This document shows, in pieces, positions 35,567 through 47,300 of a DNA stretch of 64,000 nt. Each line of letters opens with the position of its first letter. The first letter of the stretch is position 1. Made by a program: the position numbers and the translations under genes. Where the stretch lies: NCBI GenBank assembly GCA_958299035.1, contig CATQJL010000316.1, positions 32,987,441 to 33,051,440 of the forward strand, written 5' to 3'. The notes below the pieces were generated by a model that was given only the letters and a program-made list of their open reading frames with translations, was not told the DNA's origin and ran no database searches. This DNA is from Cylicocyclus nassatus (lineage: Eukaryota; Nematoda; Chromadorea; Rhabditida; Strongylidae).

Positions 35567-36446
35567 TAACCCGCAAATCCCTTACAGTAAAGATAAATAA
35601 AGATTTCAAGTTGAATCTGATGGAGAATTTTTTCCTCGTATCAGCTGTCATAATTTTAGTGTAATTCGTGGGGTGGGGGGAGCATTGAGATTATGGCTGT
35701 ACAGCCCTTCGTTTTCCCCATGTCTAAATTTCGCTAATTCATTTTTATCTGAAATTTCTGAGATTTGTTAGCCAGCAAATAGGGCAAACCTTTTGCCAGC
35801 TGAAGCATCTTTTCATCCTTTTGCAGATTCTCTTTTCGGATTTTGTGATTAATCCAGAAATCTTGCGTTTTGTAAAATCGCATAATACTTTGTTGCGCGG
35901 GACACCAAATCTTCAGAATATTAAAGTAAAACTCGATCATCACTGTTACTAAACTTACTGTTCCAAAATACGAAGATATTGAAACTTAGGGTAACACTCT
36001 GAAATTGAGAAGTATTGTAATTTCCCCGCAAGCCCGCAAGTCTCTCGTGTCTCGCCAAGATTAGCAACTGTAAAAAAAGAAAAAAATTTGCATCGAATGG
36101 TATCTGAACTGTTCACTATTTTATTTTCTACATGGCTAGACTAGGTTAGACATAGCCGAATATTTTTTTTGGCCAGTTCAAAAATAACTTTCAGGAAATC
36201 TGAAAAAGAAGCCACAAACCTTAAAAAAATTGTTGCTGCTGGTAAAAAGTTTGCCCTATCTGCTGGCTATCAAACCTCCCTCAAAAGTCTTGGGTAAAAA
36301 TTCTAAAAAAAGCGAAAGTTAATTATGGGAAAAACGAAGGGATGTGAACTCCAGCAATCTCAGCACTATCTAGAAGGATCATATTTTGAATAAGCTGGAA
36401 AGAGGAAGAAATTCGGCATCCTTTACTGTACGGGACTTGCGGGTCA
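35567..36446. mobile_element. Foldback element (GACCCGCAAGTCCC-type ends)
   Basis: The ends ACCCGCAAATCCCTTACAGTAAAG and the inverse near 36420-36446 match. Inner arms (around 35765-35830 and 36190-36270) are inverted copies sharing 'gccagcaaatagggcaaac'. No coding capacity. Ends approximate. Confidence 0.55.
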
Positions 36447-37101
36447 TGTCAAAAAACTGAGCAAACTTTTGAACAGATTAGATATTGGGTTAGGTCGAAA
36501 GTTTGAGCGTCCAAATCTTACTCTCAATTCAGTCAAAATATTGGCAGAAACGCTGTATACATGTTTAATGCAGAATTTCCTCCTCTTTCTCTCTAGAAAG
36601 TATCGTTTCTGTTTCAGGAATTCTGTTGATCGTTCGAGTAGTTGTGAGATTCCCTTTGGGTTTACCTACAATAATTGGGCTTTTTTATGTCATTCCAGAA
36701 TTTCGAAAAAGCTTTGACAACTGTTGGATACAGCTAAGAAAGTGCAACAGATGGCTTTTTGGCATTTACAGCAGCTTTAAAATTTGAAACTATCTTTGTA
36801 AAGCTACCAAATTTCGTGTTTGGGCATCCCATACCTCAAGAACATAAAACTGAAAGCAACTAGGATTATCATTCGAAATCTTTTTTTCTGACAAAAGCTT
36901 TTACCTCTTGACTCGTGATGGCTTTGTGAACAAATTATACTATTCTTGTTTTCAAATGCGTTCGGGCTGTCCAAGAAAACAATTGCTGCCCTAGAGTTTC
37001 TGTTCCGAGTATTGCAAGACAGTGATTATTTGCCCTCATCATCTGGCTTTTCAGTATCTTTCAGATTAATTATCCTATCTTCACCTTCGCGAAACAGTTA
37101 A
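36447..37101. other. Gene-free stretch
   Basis: AT-rich with short open segments lacking splice sites. 'aagatactgaaaagccagatgatgagg' near 39285-39315 is the inverse of 'catctggcttttcagtatctttcag' near 37038-37065, so an inverted pair flanks the nested insertions at 37102-39204. Confidence 0.4.
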
Positions 37102-37891
37102 AGGCAGTGGCTCGGCAAAAACAAACATATCGAAGTTTTGATATGAAAGGTTACTCGCATCCCAAACATCAGAACAAAGCAGGCCCGAGCGCACTACATG
37201 TTGCCCCCGCTTAGAAAACTGCCTGTAAACCCGTGCGAGCAAGCCATTCTTACGAGCTCGGACGAGCTTGCGGTTCCCCTCTCACCGGCAAAGCGGCATG
37301 CCATCTTATATATAAAACTGAATGTCTGTTTGTCTGTATGTATGTATGTATGTATGTATGTATGTATGTCTGTCTGTACGTATGTTCCGAATAGAAAATT
37401 CCATTTCTGAACCGATCCGGACCAGGGTCAAGCGTGGGGTGCGGCACGCCACACCTGGGGGGTCGTATTGAGGAGTCAAAAGGCGAGGGGGTCGTAGTTG
37501 GGTAATCTGATAATAGTGATACCATGATATTCGTATCCTATCCATAATTAGCATGTCAAATAACCCCTGTAGACAAAGTGTGAGCGAATTCTGAAGATTC
37601 AAGATACTAGGCTACCTAAGTGAAATGGTCAAATTCCAACATGGTTAACTTTGTTTCAAAAGTGAATTAGCTATCCGTTTTTGCACTCAAGACAAAGCGC
37701 TACTCCTTCTTTGTCCAACTCAGGATTCCCGTTTCAGAAGACCTCCAAACTGTGGAATTAGAAGCCAACCAAAATCTCGTTTTTCCCATTTTTCGCTTTA
37801 GATCACTGTGCTTTCACCAAATATTACTCAGAGCTAAGAAGACGAATCAGGCTCCAAACAGTCCTATGGAATCAACAAGGTTCAGGCTATC

Positions 37892-38054
37892 GATTCATAT
37901 AAGTACTGTCCGCTAAAAATGTTTTTTTGATGTAGTTAATGGGGTGCGGCAAACCCCCCTAAAAGCTGCGGCCGCCGCAGCTTTTAAGGGGGTGTGCCGC
38001 ACCCCATTAACTATATCAAAAAACATTTTTAGCGAACGTTATTTATATGAATCA
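37892..38054. repeat. Near-perfect hairpin core of the MULE-like foldback
   Basis: About 163 bases reading GGGGTGCGGC...GCTGCGGC then CGCCGCAGC and the inverse. The two sides continue into the longer arms, so this is the centre of the foldback rather than a separate insertion. Confidence 0.75.
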
Positions 38055-38055
38055 A

Positions 38056-38278
38056 CTAGCTGGCTTACCCGGCTCCGCCGTGTGTTCCAAATAGAAAATT
38101 CCATATCTTAACCGATCCGGACCAAACTTGACACACATACACTTCGGGCCCCGGCAGGTGTCACAGTCCACTTTTCGCTATCGATCGATGTTCAGAAATG
38201 GAATTTTCTATGCGGAACATACGTACAGACAGACATACAGATAGACATACAAACAGACATTCAGCTTTATATATAAGA
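38056..38278 (-). mobile_element. 223-base Helitron inside the MULE-like foldback
   Basis: Reverse strand: TCTTATATATAAAGCTGAATG at the 5' end and GCCGGGTAAGCCAGCTAG at the 3' end, between A and T. The other foldback arm (37870-37900, ATGAATCGATAGCC in reverse) provides the uninterrupted sequence, so the limits are exact. A short deletion derivative lacking most of the family body. Confidence 0.9.
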
Positions 38279-39208
38279 TAGCCTAGGTCTCCTAGTTTTC
38301 ACAGGAGCGATTTGAGCCTGATTCGTTTTCTCTGCTTTGAGTGATATTTTGTGAAAGCACAGCCATTAAAAGCGAAAAATGGGAATGAGATTTTGGTTGG
38401 CTTCTAATTCCACAGTTTGGAGGTCTTTTGAAGGGATTTTTGAGGTAGACAAAGAAGGAGTAGCGCTTTGTCTTGAGTGCAAAAACGGGTAGATAATTCA
38501 CCTTTGAAACAAAGTTAACCATGCTGGAATTTGACTATTTCACTTAGGTAGCCTAGTATCTTAAATCTTCAGAATTCGCTCACACTTTGTCTACAGGGGT
38601 TATTTGACATGCTAATTATGGATATGTTGCCCATTACGTTTGACAGGGCCTTCAAGTAATGCTTCTTAAGTGTATAGTTCGGGGGGGCCTTATTAAGACA
38701 GCAATCAGAGGGGGGGTCGTACCAGCGATCGTGTGCCACACCCCTTGCTTGACCCTGATCCGGACCAAACTTGGCACAATACACTACGGGCCCCGGCGGG
38801 TGTCATAGGCTACTTTTCGTCATCGATCGACATCGATTTTATCGATTTTTTGCAAAATTTGAGCTAGGGGGCTGGGAGTTGGCACAGGAGGGTAATCGAG
38901 CATGCTGATCACCCCCGTGGGGGTTTGGTCCGGATCGGTTGAGAAATGGAATTTTCTATTCGGAACATACGGCGGAGCCGGGTAAGCCAGCTAGTAGTGC
39001 TATAAACATGAACCTCAACGATTCTACGTCTCTAACCATGGCGGAGAGTGGTTCACTCGTCCAAATTCAAAATGAGAACCCTTGGAAAATGCTAGTTTTC
39101 GACATTTCCGTGCACTTCGGAGTGTATTTTCGGAACCAGCGCGTCGAATCACCCCAAATAAGTTTAAAAATAATTCCACTCGAAGAATTGCCGAGCCGCT
39201 GCCTTTAA

Positions 39209-40244
39209 GTACTCAACACTAATCTTAGAATTTTTGAAATTGACTACTTAACCGGCTTGCAAAAGTGAAGATAGGATAATTAATCTGAAAGATACTGAAA
39301 AGCCAGATGATGAGGGTCAAATAAATGCACTGTCTTGCAAGCAGTTGGTTATACGATGTAAACAAATGACAATGTTTATAGACTGCAGCTGACAAGGTGT
39401 GAAACAGAGGAAACAACAGGTTCCTTACTGAGTTGATACTGTTTCAACTGCTTCAGCTAAGTCAAGATATCGATTTTTGGCACTAAAGATTTATTTAGCA
39501 AGCAAGCAGCTCAGCAGTCAAAATAACTTTAGTCGCTTTCTTGTTTATTGAATTACCTATATTATAGATCATCCAAAAATTCCGTTGCACTTTCTTCCTC
39601 TATTACTGTTTTCGAAACATGTTCCAAGCCGTCGACAGGATGCGGATGTCAATTCTTTCACAAAGTCATGCCTCAATGAGCGAGAAATCAAATTTATGTC
39701 TCAGATACCGGTTCCGGTTCAGTTAATTTTGGCGCAGTGGTTTTTCTTTGAATGATGATCTGCAGACGAAAAGTTTGGTTGGACGAGGTGGCTGCTGTGT
39801 ATGCCAAAAGGGGAAATTGGTGCAATAGTTGCTGCGCTCTTTCCTCTTTGCTAGCAAAGCCTTGTAAGCTGCTAGGCCACCAACTATTGCACCTAATCGC
39901 AATTGAATTTGATAAGAGGAGCTCGTCAATGTTTTTTTTTTTAGTTTTTTGTTCATGAGCTTTTTCATAACTATAGGATACGCGTATAAAGAAAAACTTA
40001 TAGAAATCTGATTGGGTGAATTTTACCCCTTTTTTCAGTGCTTTCGGACCTTAGGAAAATTTTGAACAAGAACATCAGGAGACAGAGAGCCGAAAAAGAG
40101 GAAAGTCTTCGAAAAACGAAGTTTGAGGAAGCTTGCAAATTATTGTAGAATTGCTGACTACATTGCATATGTTGCATTTGCATCGACGTAGGTTGTAAAT
40201 TCTATAAGTGTACAGCAAATTGGAAATTTGAAAAAGCTACCATA
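39209..40244. other. Gene-free stretch
   Basis: AT-rich with no supported exon. 'caactattgcaccaatttcccc' and 'caactattgcacctaatcgc' near 39815-39900 form a small inverted pair around 39853. Nothing else seen. Confidence 0.3.
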
Positions 40245-40400
40245 AGTTACATATAAAGCTATATGTTTTTGTTTGGCACTCAGTATGTATGCATATGTAG
40301 GTGCCTGCCTATACGTGTATGTTCGGAAAAATCTATTTCTGAACCGATCAAGACCAACTTTGCATCCAAACACCTCGGGCTGGCATCGTAAGCTGCTTTC
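40245..40400 (+). mobile_element. Decayed Helitron 5' fragment
   Basis: TTACATATAAAGCTATATGT resembles the family 5' end and is followed by a TATGTA-rich stretch and 'aaatctatttctgaaccgatcaagacc'. Heavily mutated, 3' part missing. Confidence 0.5.
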
Positions 40401-40779
40401 GTTGTCTATTAATGAAACTCCTGCTCAACCCTCAACTGCTTATGGCAAACCAATAATCTCTACCTCATATTGACGTGCAAACGCCACATTCTATAATGGA
40501 CAGCAAAACAATGAAAAAAAGCGAGTTTACATAAGCAGAAAAGAACAGGTCGAAATTGTTTTATTTGCCTTTTGAGTAACACATTTTTGAGCTGAAGTCA
40601 GAGCGGATCAGCTTCTCATCGAAATTAGTAAATACGTTTAAGCATAAGCAGCCTTTTTCATTGTTATATGCATTTTGACGTAAACCAACCACTTTTTACA
40701 GAAATAAGAAAAAAATGAAAACGGCACGCACTTATGGAACAACCTTACACATACAAGCGATTGCAAGATAACCCATTGT

Positions 40780-40965
40780 TTTTATCGATTATCGATGTTT
40801 TTTGCAGATTTTGAGCGAGTTGGGAATTGGTACAAGGGTAAACGACAAGCTGATTCGAGTGCAAAGTTTATCTTTAGCACTCGTCGTGTTCTTAAACTTT
40901 GAGCTGAGGTGCTAAGTGTGGGCAGAGAGGGGTTAAGTGAGAACGCTGATCACCACTGTAATGAC
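40780..40965. mobile_element. Decayed Helitron body fragment
   Basis: 'tttatcgattatcgatgttttttgcagattttgagc' and 'gggttaagtgagaacgctgatcacc' match the conserved body of the Helitron family; neither end is preserved. Confidence 0.45.
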
Positions 40966-41169
40966 GGTGAACTGGTATATGGAAGTGAGGCAAGGACAAT
41001 AGAAACTTGTGTAGAGGACGAAATTATGAGGTTGGTGACGGAGTTAACAAGGGACGTCGTAGGGAAAAATACTATCTGGTACATTATCGTGTTGCGTATT
41101 GATAGCAGCCTTTGTTTGAAGAAAATTATAGTCGTAAACTTATAAATTTACGGCATAATTTCCTTTCCA

Positions 41170-41415
41170 AGAAAACCTTGTTTAGTCGAAGTGGCCTTTT
41201 GGGATGAGATGCATATCACTTAGGTGAGTTGCCGATGCTGATCATACATCTTTCCCGTTTCTGCAAAACGCCTTTCTGAAAGGAGTTAGGAGCGTCGATC
41301 GCTTCGGGGCCCATGTGAAATACCAAATCCTTGTTGCTGTGCTGTGGCGCAGCGGTGATGTAGTTGTTAGTGTGCTGGCACTGTAACTGGCGTGTTGGAT
41401 CACTATTGTATTTTC
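41170..41415 (+). repeat. tRNA-like SINE/MITE fragment
   Basis: A block 'gtggccttttgggatgagatgcatatc' shared with the ACAAGGGAAGG MITE arms is followed by 'gtcgatcgcttcggggcccatg' and then TGGCGCAGCGGTGATG...GTTAGTGTGCTGG, which fits a pol III A box. The B box is not clear. The homologous unit lies on the other strand at 47105-47300. Confidence 0.55.
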
Positions 41416-41546
41416 AGTAGATGGCTATTACTAGCTGTTGTTAGCTCAAAACCAGTCAGACAACCCATCCACGGTTTTTGATTGAAATCTGCATTCAAAT
41501 AGGGATTTCGCCAATTGTACGCATCTCATAAAGCTAATGTCTTTGA

Positions 41547-42074
41547 AGGCAGTGGCTCGGCAAGACCAAACATCTCGAAATTCTGGTATGGAAGGTTGCT
41601 TGCATCCTAAACTTCAGAACAGAGCAGATCCGAGCGCACTTCATGCTGCCCATGCCAAGGATACTGTCCCTAAACCCTTGCACGCAAGCCATTCTTACAC
41701 GCGCTCGGACAAGCTTGCGGTCCCCTCCCACCGTCACAGGCGGCATGCCGCAATGCTATAGAGATAAGGGTCCCGCAACGACTCTACGTCTTTAATCATG
41801 GCGGGGAGTGGTCCGCTCGTCCATCAATATGGGAACCCTTGAAAAGTGCTTGTTTTCGACCTTTTCGTGCCCTTCCAAGTATATTTTCGAAATCAACGCG
41901 TCGACTTACCCTAGGGTTGAGCCAGATTTTGCGCGGAAGCGGCGTACGCGGCGTACGCAGCGTACGCTCGGTATATTTCATCATAGGAGCATACGCGGCG
42001 TACGCCGCGCAGCCTGGCCCAGCCCCTAGGTAAGCGAAAAAACTTCAGGTCGAGAATTTGCCGAGCCACTGCCT
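41547..42074. mobile_element. MITE with AGGCAGTGGCTCGGCAA ends
   Basis: Ends AGGCAGTGGCTCGGCAAG and the inverse TTGCCGAGCCACTGCCT. The flanks read TTGA and TCAT here, so the TTAA duplication is mutated or lost. Same subfamily as 37102-39204 and 43719-44125. Carries a small hAT-like insertion at 41916-42023. Confidence 0.75.
41916..42023. mobile_element. 108-base hAT-like MITE nested in the TTAA-type MITE
   Basis: Flanked by CCCTAGG on both sides (41909-41915 and 42024-42030; an eighth base differs). Ends GTTGAGCCAG..TGCGCGG and, in reverse, GCTGGGCCAGGCTGCGCGG, followed by GGCGTACGC repeats. Siblings of the surrounding MITE lack it. The ends match those of the large element at 6145-8513. Confidence 0.7.
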
Positions 42075-42580
42075 TCATGACGAAGGGAGACTGACACGTA
42101 AAATGCAAATCTGCACGTATACCTCCTTGATATGATGCAAGTTTGGTAATTAATACTGCTCTGCGAAATGTTCTCGGCAGCGTTCGTATTTTTAAGCTTG
42201 ATGGAGTTTAGCAGTTGCCAAATTATGCGAGAGTCAAGGAAGGAGAGCAGGATAATCAGCAGCTTTGCAAGCTTACGTGGAGCCATGAACTGGACATAGA
42301 GTCCAAATTGTGGAACGTTGTACGCAAGCGAATTGAGAATTCTGCATGGGCATCAGAAGAAGAAGGTACTCTTCGCACACTTCAGGTGGCATCTTCGGTG
42401 AAACAGAAAGGAAGAAGCGGTCTGTCCAAATTGTTTTAAAGACTTCATTTCTTCAAAAATGTTTTGCAGGTATCTAGCACTTTACCGGTAGTGCAACAGA
42501 AGCAGTCGCTCGTTATCTTCTATGAGAAGCAAATTCCGATTTATAACCACCCCCTTACCACCTCGAAAAATTGAGAGAGC

Positions 42581-43709
42581 TTGATTAAGAGCGTAAGTTT
42601 TATGATGTTTAAACACAGGATTTTGTTGGACAATATTCGGTTGAATTTTTTTCAAATAGGTCAAATCCTTAATCGTAAGGCGCGCCTGAGGCGTCTAGCG
42701 CAAAAGCTTAAGGAAGTCGTGCTATCGAAATTTGCTTCCGGCATCTTCCTACACGACCGAGATTTTCATCAAATTGCACTGAGAGTCAACAAGGATGAGA
42801 CATATATTGAAAATGCCAAGCCTTAAGACACCTGGATATTTACGCCTCTAATAAGGCTCTGGCATAGTATCCAGAAGAGTCACAAAATTCATGCCCATAA
42901 AAAGCTTTTTTCAAGAATGGAAGGTTTCGGCAGAAGCAGAAGCGTTTGTGCGTATCTTTAAACAAGAGAGCAAATTCTTTTCGAAATGGAATGTCATATA
43001 TACTTCATTGCTTATCTAGAGCGTGAAAAATGGCCAGAAAAATGCGTCTACAATGAGGACCAGAGCGGAGTGTTAAAAGAGCTTAATTCGACCAGCACGC
43101 TATCCCTCAGTGTTGTAAGAACGGTGGAAAAAGTTGTGCAGTCGGTCGCATCCACAAGCCACTCGTTCACAAGAATGCCTGTTTTGTGCACCGACGGGCA
43201 TCTAAAGGAAAAGCTGTTAAATGATAAAGCAAGTTTGTTACGTGTATGTCCATTACCTCATCATCTCGTTCAAACAATTAGGAGCCGCATGGAGTATACC
43301 CTGAGAGAGGGTTTCGTCGTACACACAACTTGGAAATTTGGAAATTCATATCCATATTTCCCATATCATGACAAAGCAAGCGTTCCTTGAGTGGATACGG
43401 AGTTGGGCATTCTCCCCTGCATTTCAAGCACAACATTTGTTAGCTGATTCATGGACTTCTTTCAAGACTCATGAAGCTATTAAATCCGCTATTCCCTCTG
43501 GTAAAAACAATCTGAGAATATACCCGCGGGTACAACGTGTAAAATCCAGCTTGATGTTTACTTTTTCCTTCCTTTCAAGACTATGTATAAACGCTTTACC
43601 TCCCATGTATTGACATTGCACAGAAGTAGCTTTATTCGCTGTCGTTGCGAAGAATCATTTTGTTTCGCACAACTTTTCTCGGTTGTCACGTTTGTCCGCA
43701 CATTCTGCA
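42581..43709 (+). pseudogene. Tc5-like DDE transposase remnant
   Basis: Pieces in order on the plus strand: a segment with FLHDRDFHQIALRVN (about 42740-42790) like the DNA-binding helix region; VYNEDQSGVLKELNSTSTLS with VVQSVASTSHSFTRMPV (43038-43190), the first catalytic block with its Asp; LLADSWTSFKTHEAIKSAIP (43438-43497), the second catalytic block; and YKRFTSHVLTLHRS (43585-43626). The pieces are in different frames with stops between them, so the gene is dead. The element is cut at 43709 by the MITE at 43719-44125. The motif order matches Tc4/Tc5-type transposases of nematodes from memory of the family; the ends of the element were not found. Confidence 0.65.
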
Positions 43710-43718
43710 AGGACTTAA

Positions 43719-44125
43719 AGGCAGTGGATCGGCAAAATCCAACAACTCGGGATTTCAACGCAGTAGGTCCCTTATCGCCCAACTATGAAAACAGTGCAAT
43801 CCCGGTTGCACAGCATGCTTTCCCTGCCGTGAAAATCTCTCTCGAACTTACACGCGCAAGCCCAATCTTACACGCATCTGGACGAGTTAGCAATTTCCTT
43901 CTCACCATTGGAGGCTGCCCGCCGCAACGCTATGACCATTGGGTCCTGCCACGATTTAGCGTCATCGGCCTTGCTCCACTCGTCCAATATCAAAGGGGAG
44001 GGCATTGAAAAACGCTCATTTTCGCCGTTTTCAAGCTTTCAAAAGTGGATTTTCGGGATCAGCGCATTGCAAAACCTCAGGTAAGCGCAAATTTGACTAG
44101 GTTGAGATTTGCCGAGCCACAGCCT
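43719..44125. mobile_element. TTAA MITE inserted in the transposase remnant
   Basis: Preceded by TTAA and followed by TTGA (one change). Ends AGGCAGTGGATCGGCAA and the inverse TTTGCCGAGCCACAGCCT. Third member of the AGGCAGTGGCTCGGCAA subfamily; inserted in the 3' part of the Tc5-like remnant. Confidence 0.75.
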
Positions 44126-44479
44126 TTGAGACATTATTCCGTTTACTAGCGGCCCTAAGGGCCGCTTGCAAGTATGCTAGGGTACATATAGACATCACCA
44201 CAATAACCTCTACGTTTTATACCTTTTCAGGGTTCTGGGCAACTGAAACCGACTAATAAATGACTTTTGACTCTTCTGATTTTGAGAATCCTCTTTGCTG
44301 ATTATTCGATACCTTTTGACTCTCTTCAAAAAATTTTTTTGGGTCAAATGTTTGCACCAATCTTAACAGAGTCACCAAGCAGTCGACTCTCAAAGCGACG
44401 ATGTAGTCTACACTCAGCTAAACACTCAGGAAGTACCTCAGTTCCCGAAAAATTCCGGCAGCGAAAACAAGCATTGTAT

Positions 44480-46660
44480 TCTCATGCCTTATGCGTCGCC
44501 TATAGATCACTTTTTGCAAATACGTACTGCTCCGCATACCGCCTTCAGAGCGGTATATGTGAGAGCTGCCCTACGATCCTGGAGGAGAATATTTCAAGAA
44601 AAACTTTCCTACAGGCCTCCTACAGAGCGGTAATCTGAGAAAATACTGCCCTTCATACCCCTACAAATGATATCGTATTCTGGGATAAGTCTGCCATACA
44701 ATCCCCCCCCCCCCCCCTACAAATCGAATATTGCGGGAAGCCTTATAGGCTGCTTACAGACGGAAAAAAATTCCCCTATGGTCCGCCCGCGGGGTAATTA
44801 GTCATTAGAAGGAAATGCTCTATGGGCCGCTTACAGACCCTAATTTTGACAAGACCACACTATGGGCTGCTTACAGACTGGTATTTTTCAAAAAAACATA
44901 TTTTCAAAAAAGAACTACTCATGTAGAAGGATCCTACGAGCCGCTTACGGACCTTTTCCAGAAAAGATTGCCCTATGGACGCACACAGACCGATATCAAG
45001 AAGGAATTGCCCTTCAAATCTTCAAACCAACTTTCAAAAATTGCCCTAAGAGCCGCTTAAAGTCTATTATTGCAAGAAGCAGTCGCTCGCCCTATGTGTA
45101 GCACAAGCTGGTATTTTGAAACAACAGAAGCTATGAGCTGCTTGAGACATATCCTTACGTAACTACTATCGATATATTAGAGGATATAACTGCCCTATGC
45201 GCCGCTGCAGAGTGGTAGTTATAGAAAGAAAATGCCCTATAGGCCACTAACAGACCGATGTTTTGAGAAGTTACTCACAGTCCCCCTACAGACCGAGGTT
45301 TACAAGAAACCCCCCCCCTTCCTTCGTCGTTCCTCTCCCAGCAAACCCTACTGGAGAAAGAACCGTGCTGAGACTGCCCTAAGACCGATATTCTGAGAAA
45401 AGGCTATCTTACCCCCCCCCCCTCTTCCTCCCCCCACAGACCAATAATTATAGAAGCCCTGCCCTATGGGGGATCAGCAGATATTCCAGATTATACTACA
45501 GCCCTACAAACTGTATTGCCCTACGAGGCACTCACTATAATCTGCTCTATGGACAGCCAAAGACCGAAGTCTTGAGAAAGAAGCTGCCAGCTACTTATTG
45601 TTAGAGGCCTACACAATGGTATTTTGAGGAGGAACCGCCCTTGGAACCTATATACAACCAATATTTTGTGATAAAACTGCTCTGGGCCACCTAGAAACCA
45701 TATTTTGAGAAAGGACTGCCTTATGGGATTCTACAGACCAATATTTCAAGAAAAATTGCTCTATGGGCCGCTGCAAATGATAATTTCTAAAAGGAGCGGC
45801 CGAGCGGGGGGGGGGGGGGCTTACAAACGATATTTTGTAAAGAATCGCTCCATGGGCCTCTTGCAGCATTTTGGGAAATAACCGCCCTATGGGCGCTCAC
45901 AGACCAATATATCAAGAATTGAGCTGGAAATCCTCAAACCAATATCTCGAAAAAAATTGCAGCCGTTCAAAGACCGATATTTGAGAAAGAGCGCTTTCCG
46001 GTCCTTTATAAATTAGTCTTCTGAGAGAGAAAAAATAGTTAGAACAGCTTATATCTACGCCTCATACAAACCAACTTTCACAAGTAACTCCTCTACGCGC
46101 CGCACACAGACCGACAATTTTAGGAGGTGCCCGTCGCTTACACATCAGCATTTTGAGAAACAAGTACGAGCCTAAAAAGTGCCTTTTGAGAAGCTTATGG
46201 AACGATAATTGTATGACGGTTCTACGAGCCCTTCCGCTCCCCTACAAATTCATATCTGAGAAAAAGCGCATTATGGTCCACCTTTAGAACTATAAATATG
46301 AAAATAAAATGTTCCCCTTGCGGACGGATACTTTGAGAAAGAACCACTCTACAAATAACCGCCAACTGGATAATTGTCGAGAAAACTCCTCAGGGGAGCT
46401 TACAGATCAATATTTTTAGTAGAACTGCCTTACGGGCACCTACAAATTAAGAAAGAGCCCTGAACAGATTAAGCATTGAAAGATATGCCCAATGAACAGC
46501 GAACAGACTGGAGTTGTGAGAAATGATTACAGAGACCTATATGAATAGCCTTACGACTTACCAACTTATTTCAAGAACAAAGAACTGTCCTCATCAATTC
46601 TCACCAACTATGCCAGCTATGAACTTTAACTAATTATGGGCAGCCAAGAACTTAAGCAAG
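44480..46660. repeat. Highly degenerate minisatellite
   Basis: For about 2.2 kb a motif like 'tgccctatgggccgcttacagaccgatattttgagaaaga' recurs at irregular 42-68-base spacing, for example at 44818, 44867, 44935, 44976, 45190, 45240, 45660, 45700, 45760 and 45845. Units differ strongly from each other. Runs of C or G (44703-44718, 45408-45421, 45806-45818, 46753-46763) interrupt it. No coding capacity. Confidence 0.6.
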
Positions 46661-47104
46661 AAAATGAAAATGTGAGCAGTCGATAACATGTCTACGCTAG
46701 ACAGTGAGTTCCGAATCATTCATACCGGCAGAGTTCAAACTTGCGAAAGAAAGGGGGGGGGGGTATAGCAATCCTACGAGAGTGTCGGCACCTCCACAAC
46801 AATAGCCTTTTTGCACTTAGTAGCCGCACCCCTTTCGAAAACATTGCTCGAGGAGAACGATGTTTACCCCTACGAAAACGCGCTAGCCTTGTTGACAAAT
46901 CTGTACCCTCCGCACCCTCGGCAATCACTCGCCTCAGTCCGCAACTTGTCAACATGTAAGTGCAAAACCTTGCCATTCTTTATTATAGAATGATCTTTAA
47001 CGAAGGGGTTACAAATCGATAAACATGTTCCAGACGATTTGAGCTACTAACAAGCACTTGAAAATGCAAAAGAGTTCAACACGGGAATCCGAAACTCTGG
47101 CATC

Positions 47105-47300
47105 TCGCTTACAATGCTAGCACACTAATTACTGCGCCACCGCTGCTACATCAAGCATCGAGAATTTAGTATCTCAAGTGGGTCCCGGAGCGATCGACGC
47201 TTTCAGAAGGGCATTCCGCAGAGACGAGAAGCAGATTTGAGATTAGCGTCGACACCTCACCGAAAGATATGCATCTCATATTGAACGGCCACTTTGATTA
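47105..47300 (-). repeat. tRNA-like SINE/MITE fragment
   Basis: Minus strand: 'gtggccgttcaatatgagatgcatatc', 'ggtgtcgacgctaatctcaaatctgc', 'gtcgatcgctccgggaccc', then TGGCGCAGTAATTAGTGTG (A-box-like) and TTTCGGATTCC (B-box-like). Homologous over its length to 41170-41415. Not a functional tRNA gene: no acceptor stem or anticodon arm can be drawn. Confidence 0.6.

Larger units (their letters stand above)
37424..38756. mobile_element. MULE-like foldback with 10-base duplication
   Basis: The duplication GATCCGGACC flanks the element (37414-37423 and 38757-38766). Ends are AGGGTCAAGC...GGGGTG and the inverse. The whole element is a palindrome centred at about 37971 with arms of roughly 550 bases, and the right arm is split by the Helitron at 38056-38278. 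A 9-11-base duplication with long inverted arms points to the Mutator superfamily. No transposase. Confidence 0.8.
37304..38994 (+). mobile_element. Helitron inserted in the TTAA MITE, itself interrupted
   Basis: Starts TCTTATATATAAAACTGAATG after A (37303) and ends GGTAAGCCAGCTAG before T (38995). The sibling MITE at 41547 shows the empty site (GCGGCATGC...ATGCTATA), confirming insertion within AT without duplication. Its own length is about 350 bases; a MULE-like foldback sits at 37424-38756. Confidence 0.85.
37102..39204. mobile_element. TTAA-flanked MITE, outermost layer of a four-level nest
   Basis: TTAA on both sides (37098-37101 and 39205-39208) and ends AGGCAGTGGCTCGGCAA with the inverse CTTGCCGAGCCGCTGCC-type right end. 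Flanks inside match the siblings at 41547-42074 and 43719-44125. Its own sequence is about 410 bases; the rest is the Helitron at 37304-38994 and what that contains. Confidence 0.8.

Noticed and set aside
41808..42033. Overlapping frames around the GGCGTACGC repeats
   Set aside because: These lie in a MITE and its nested hAT-like insertion; tandem repeats of nine bases keep frames open.
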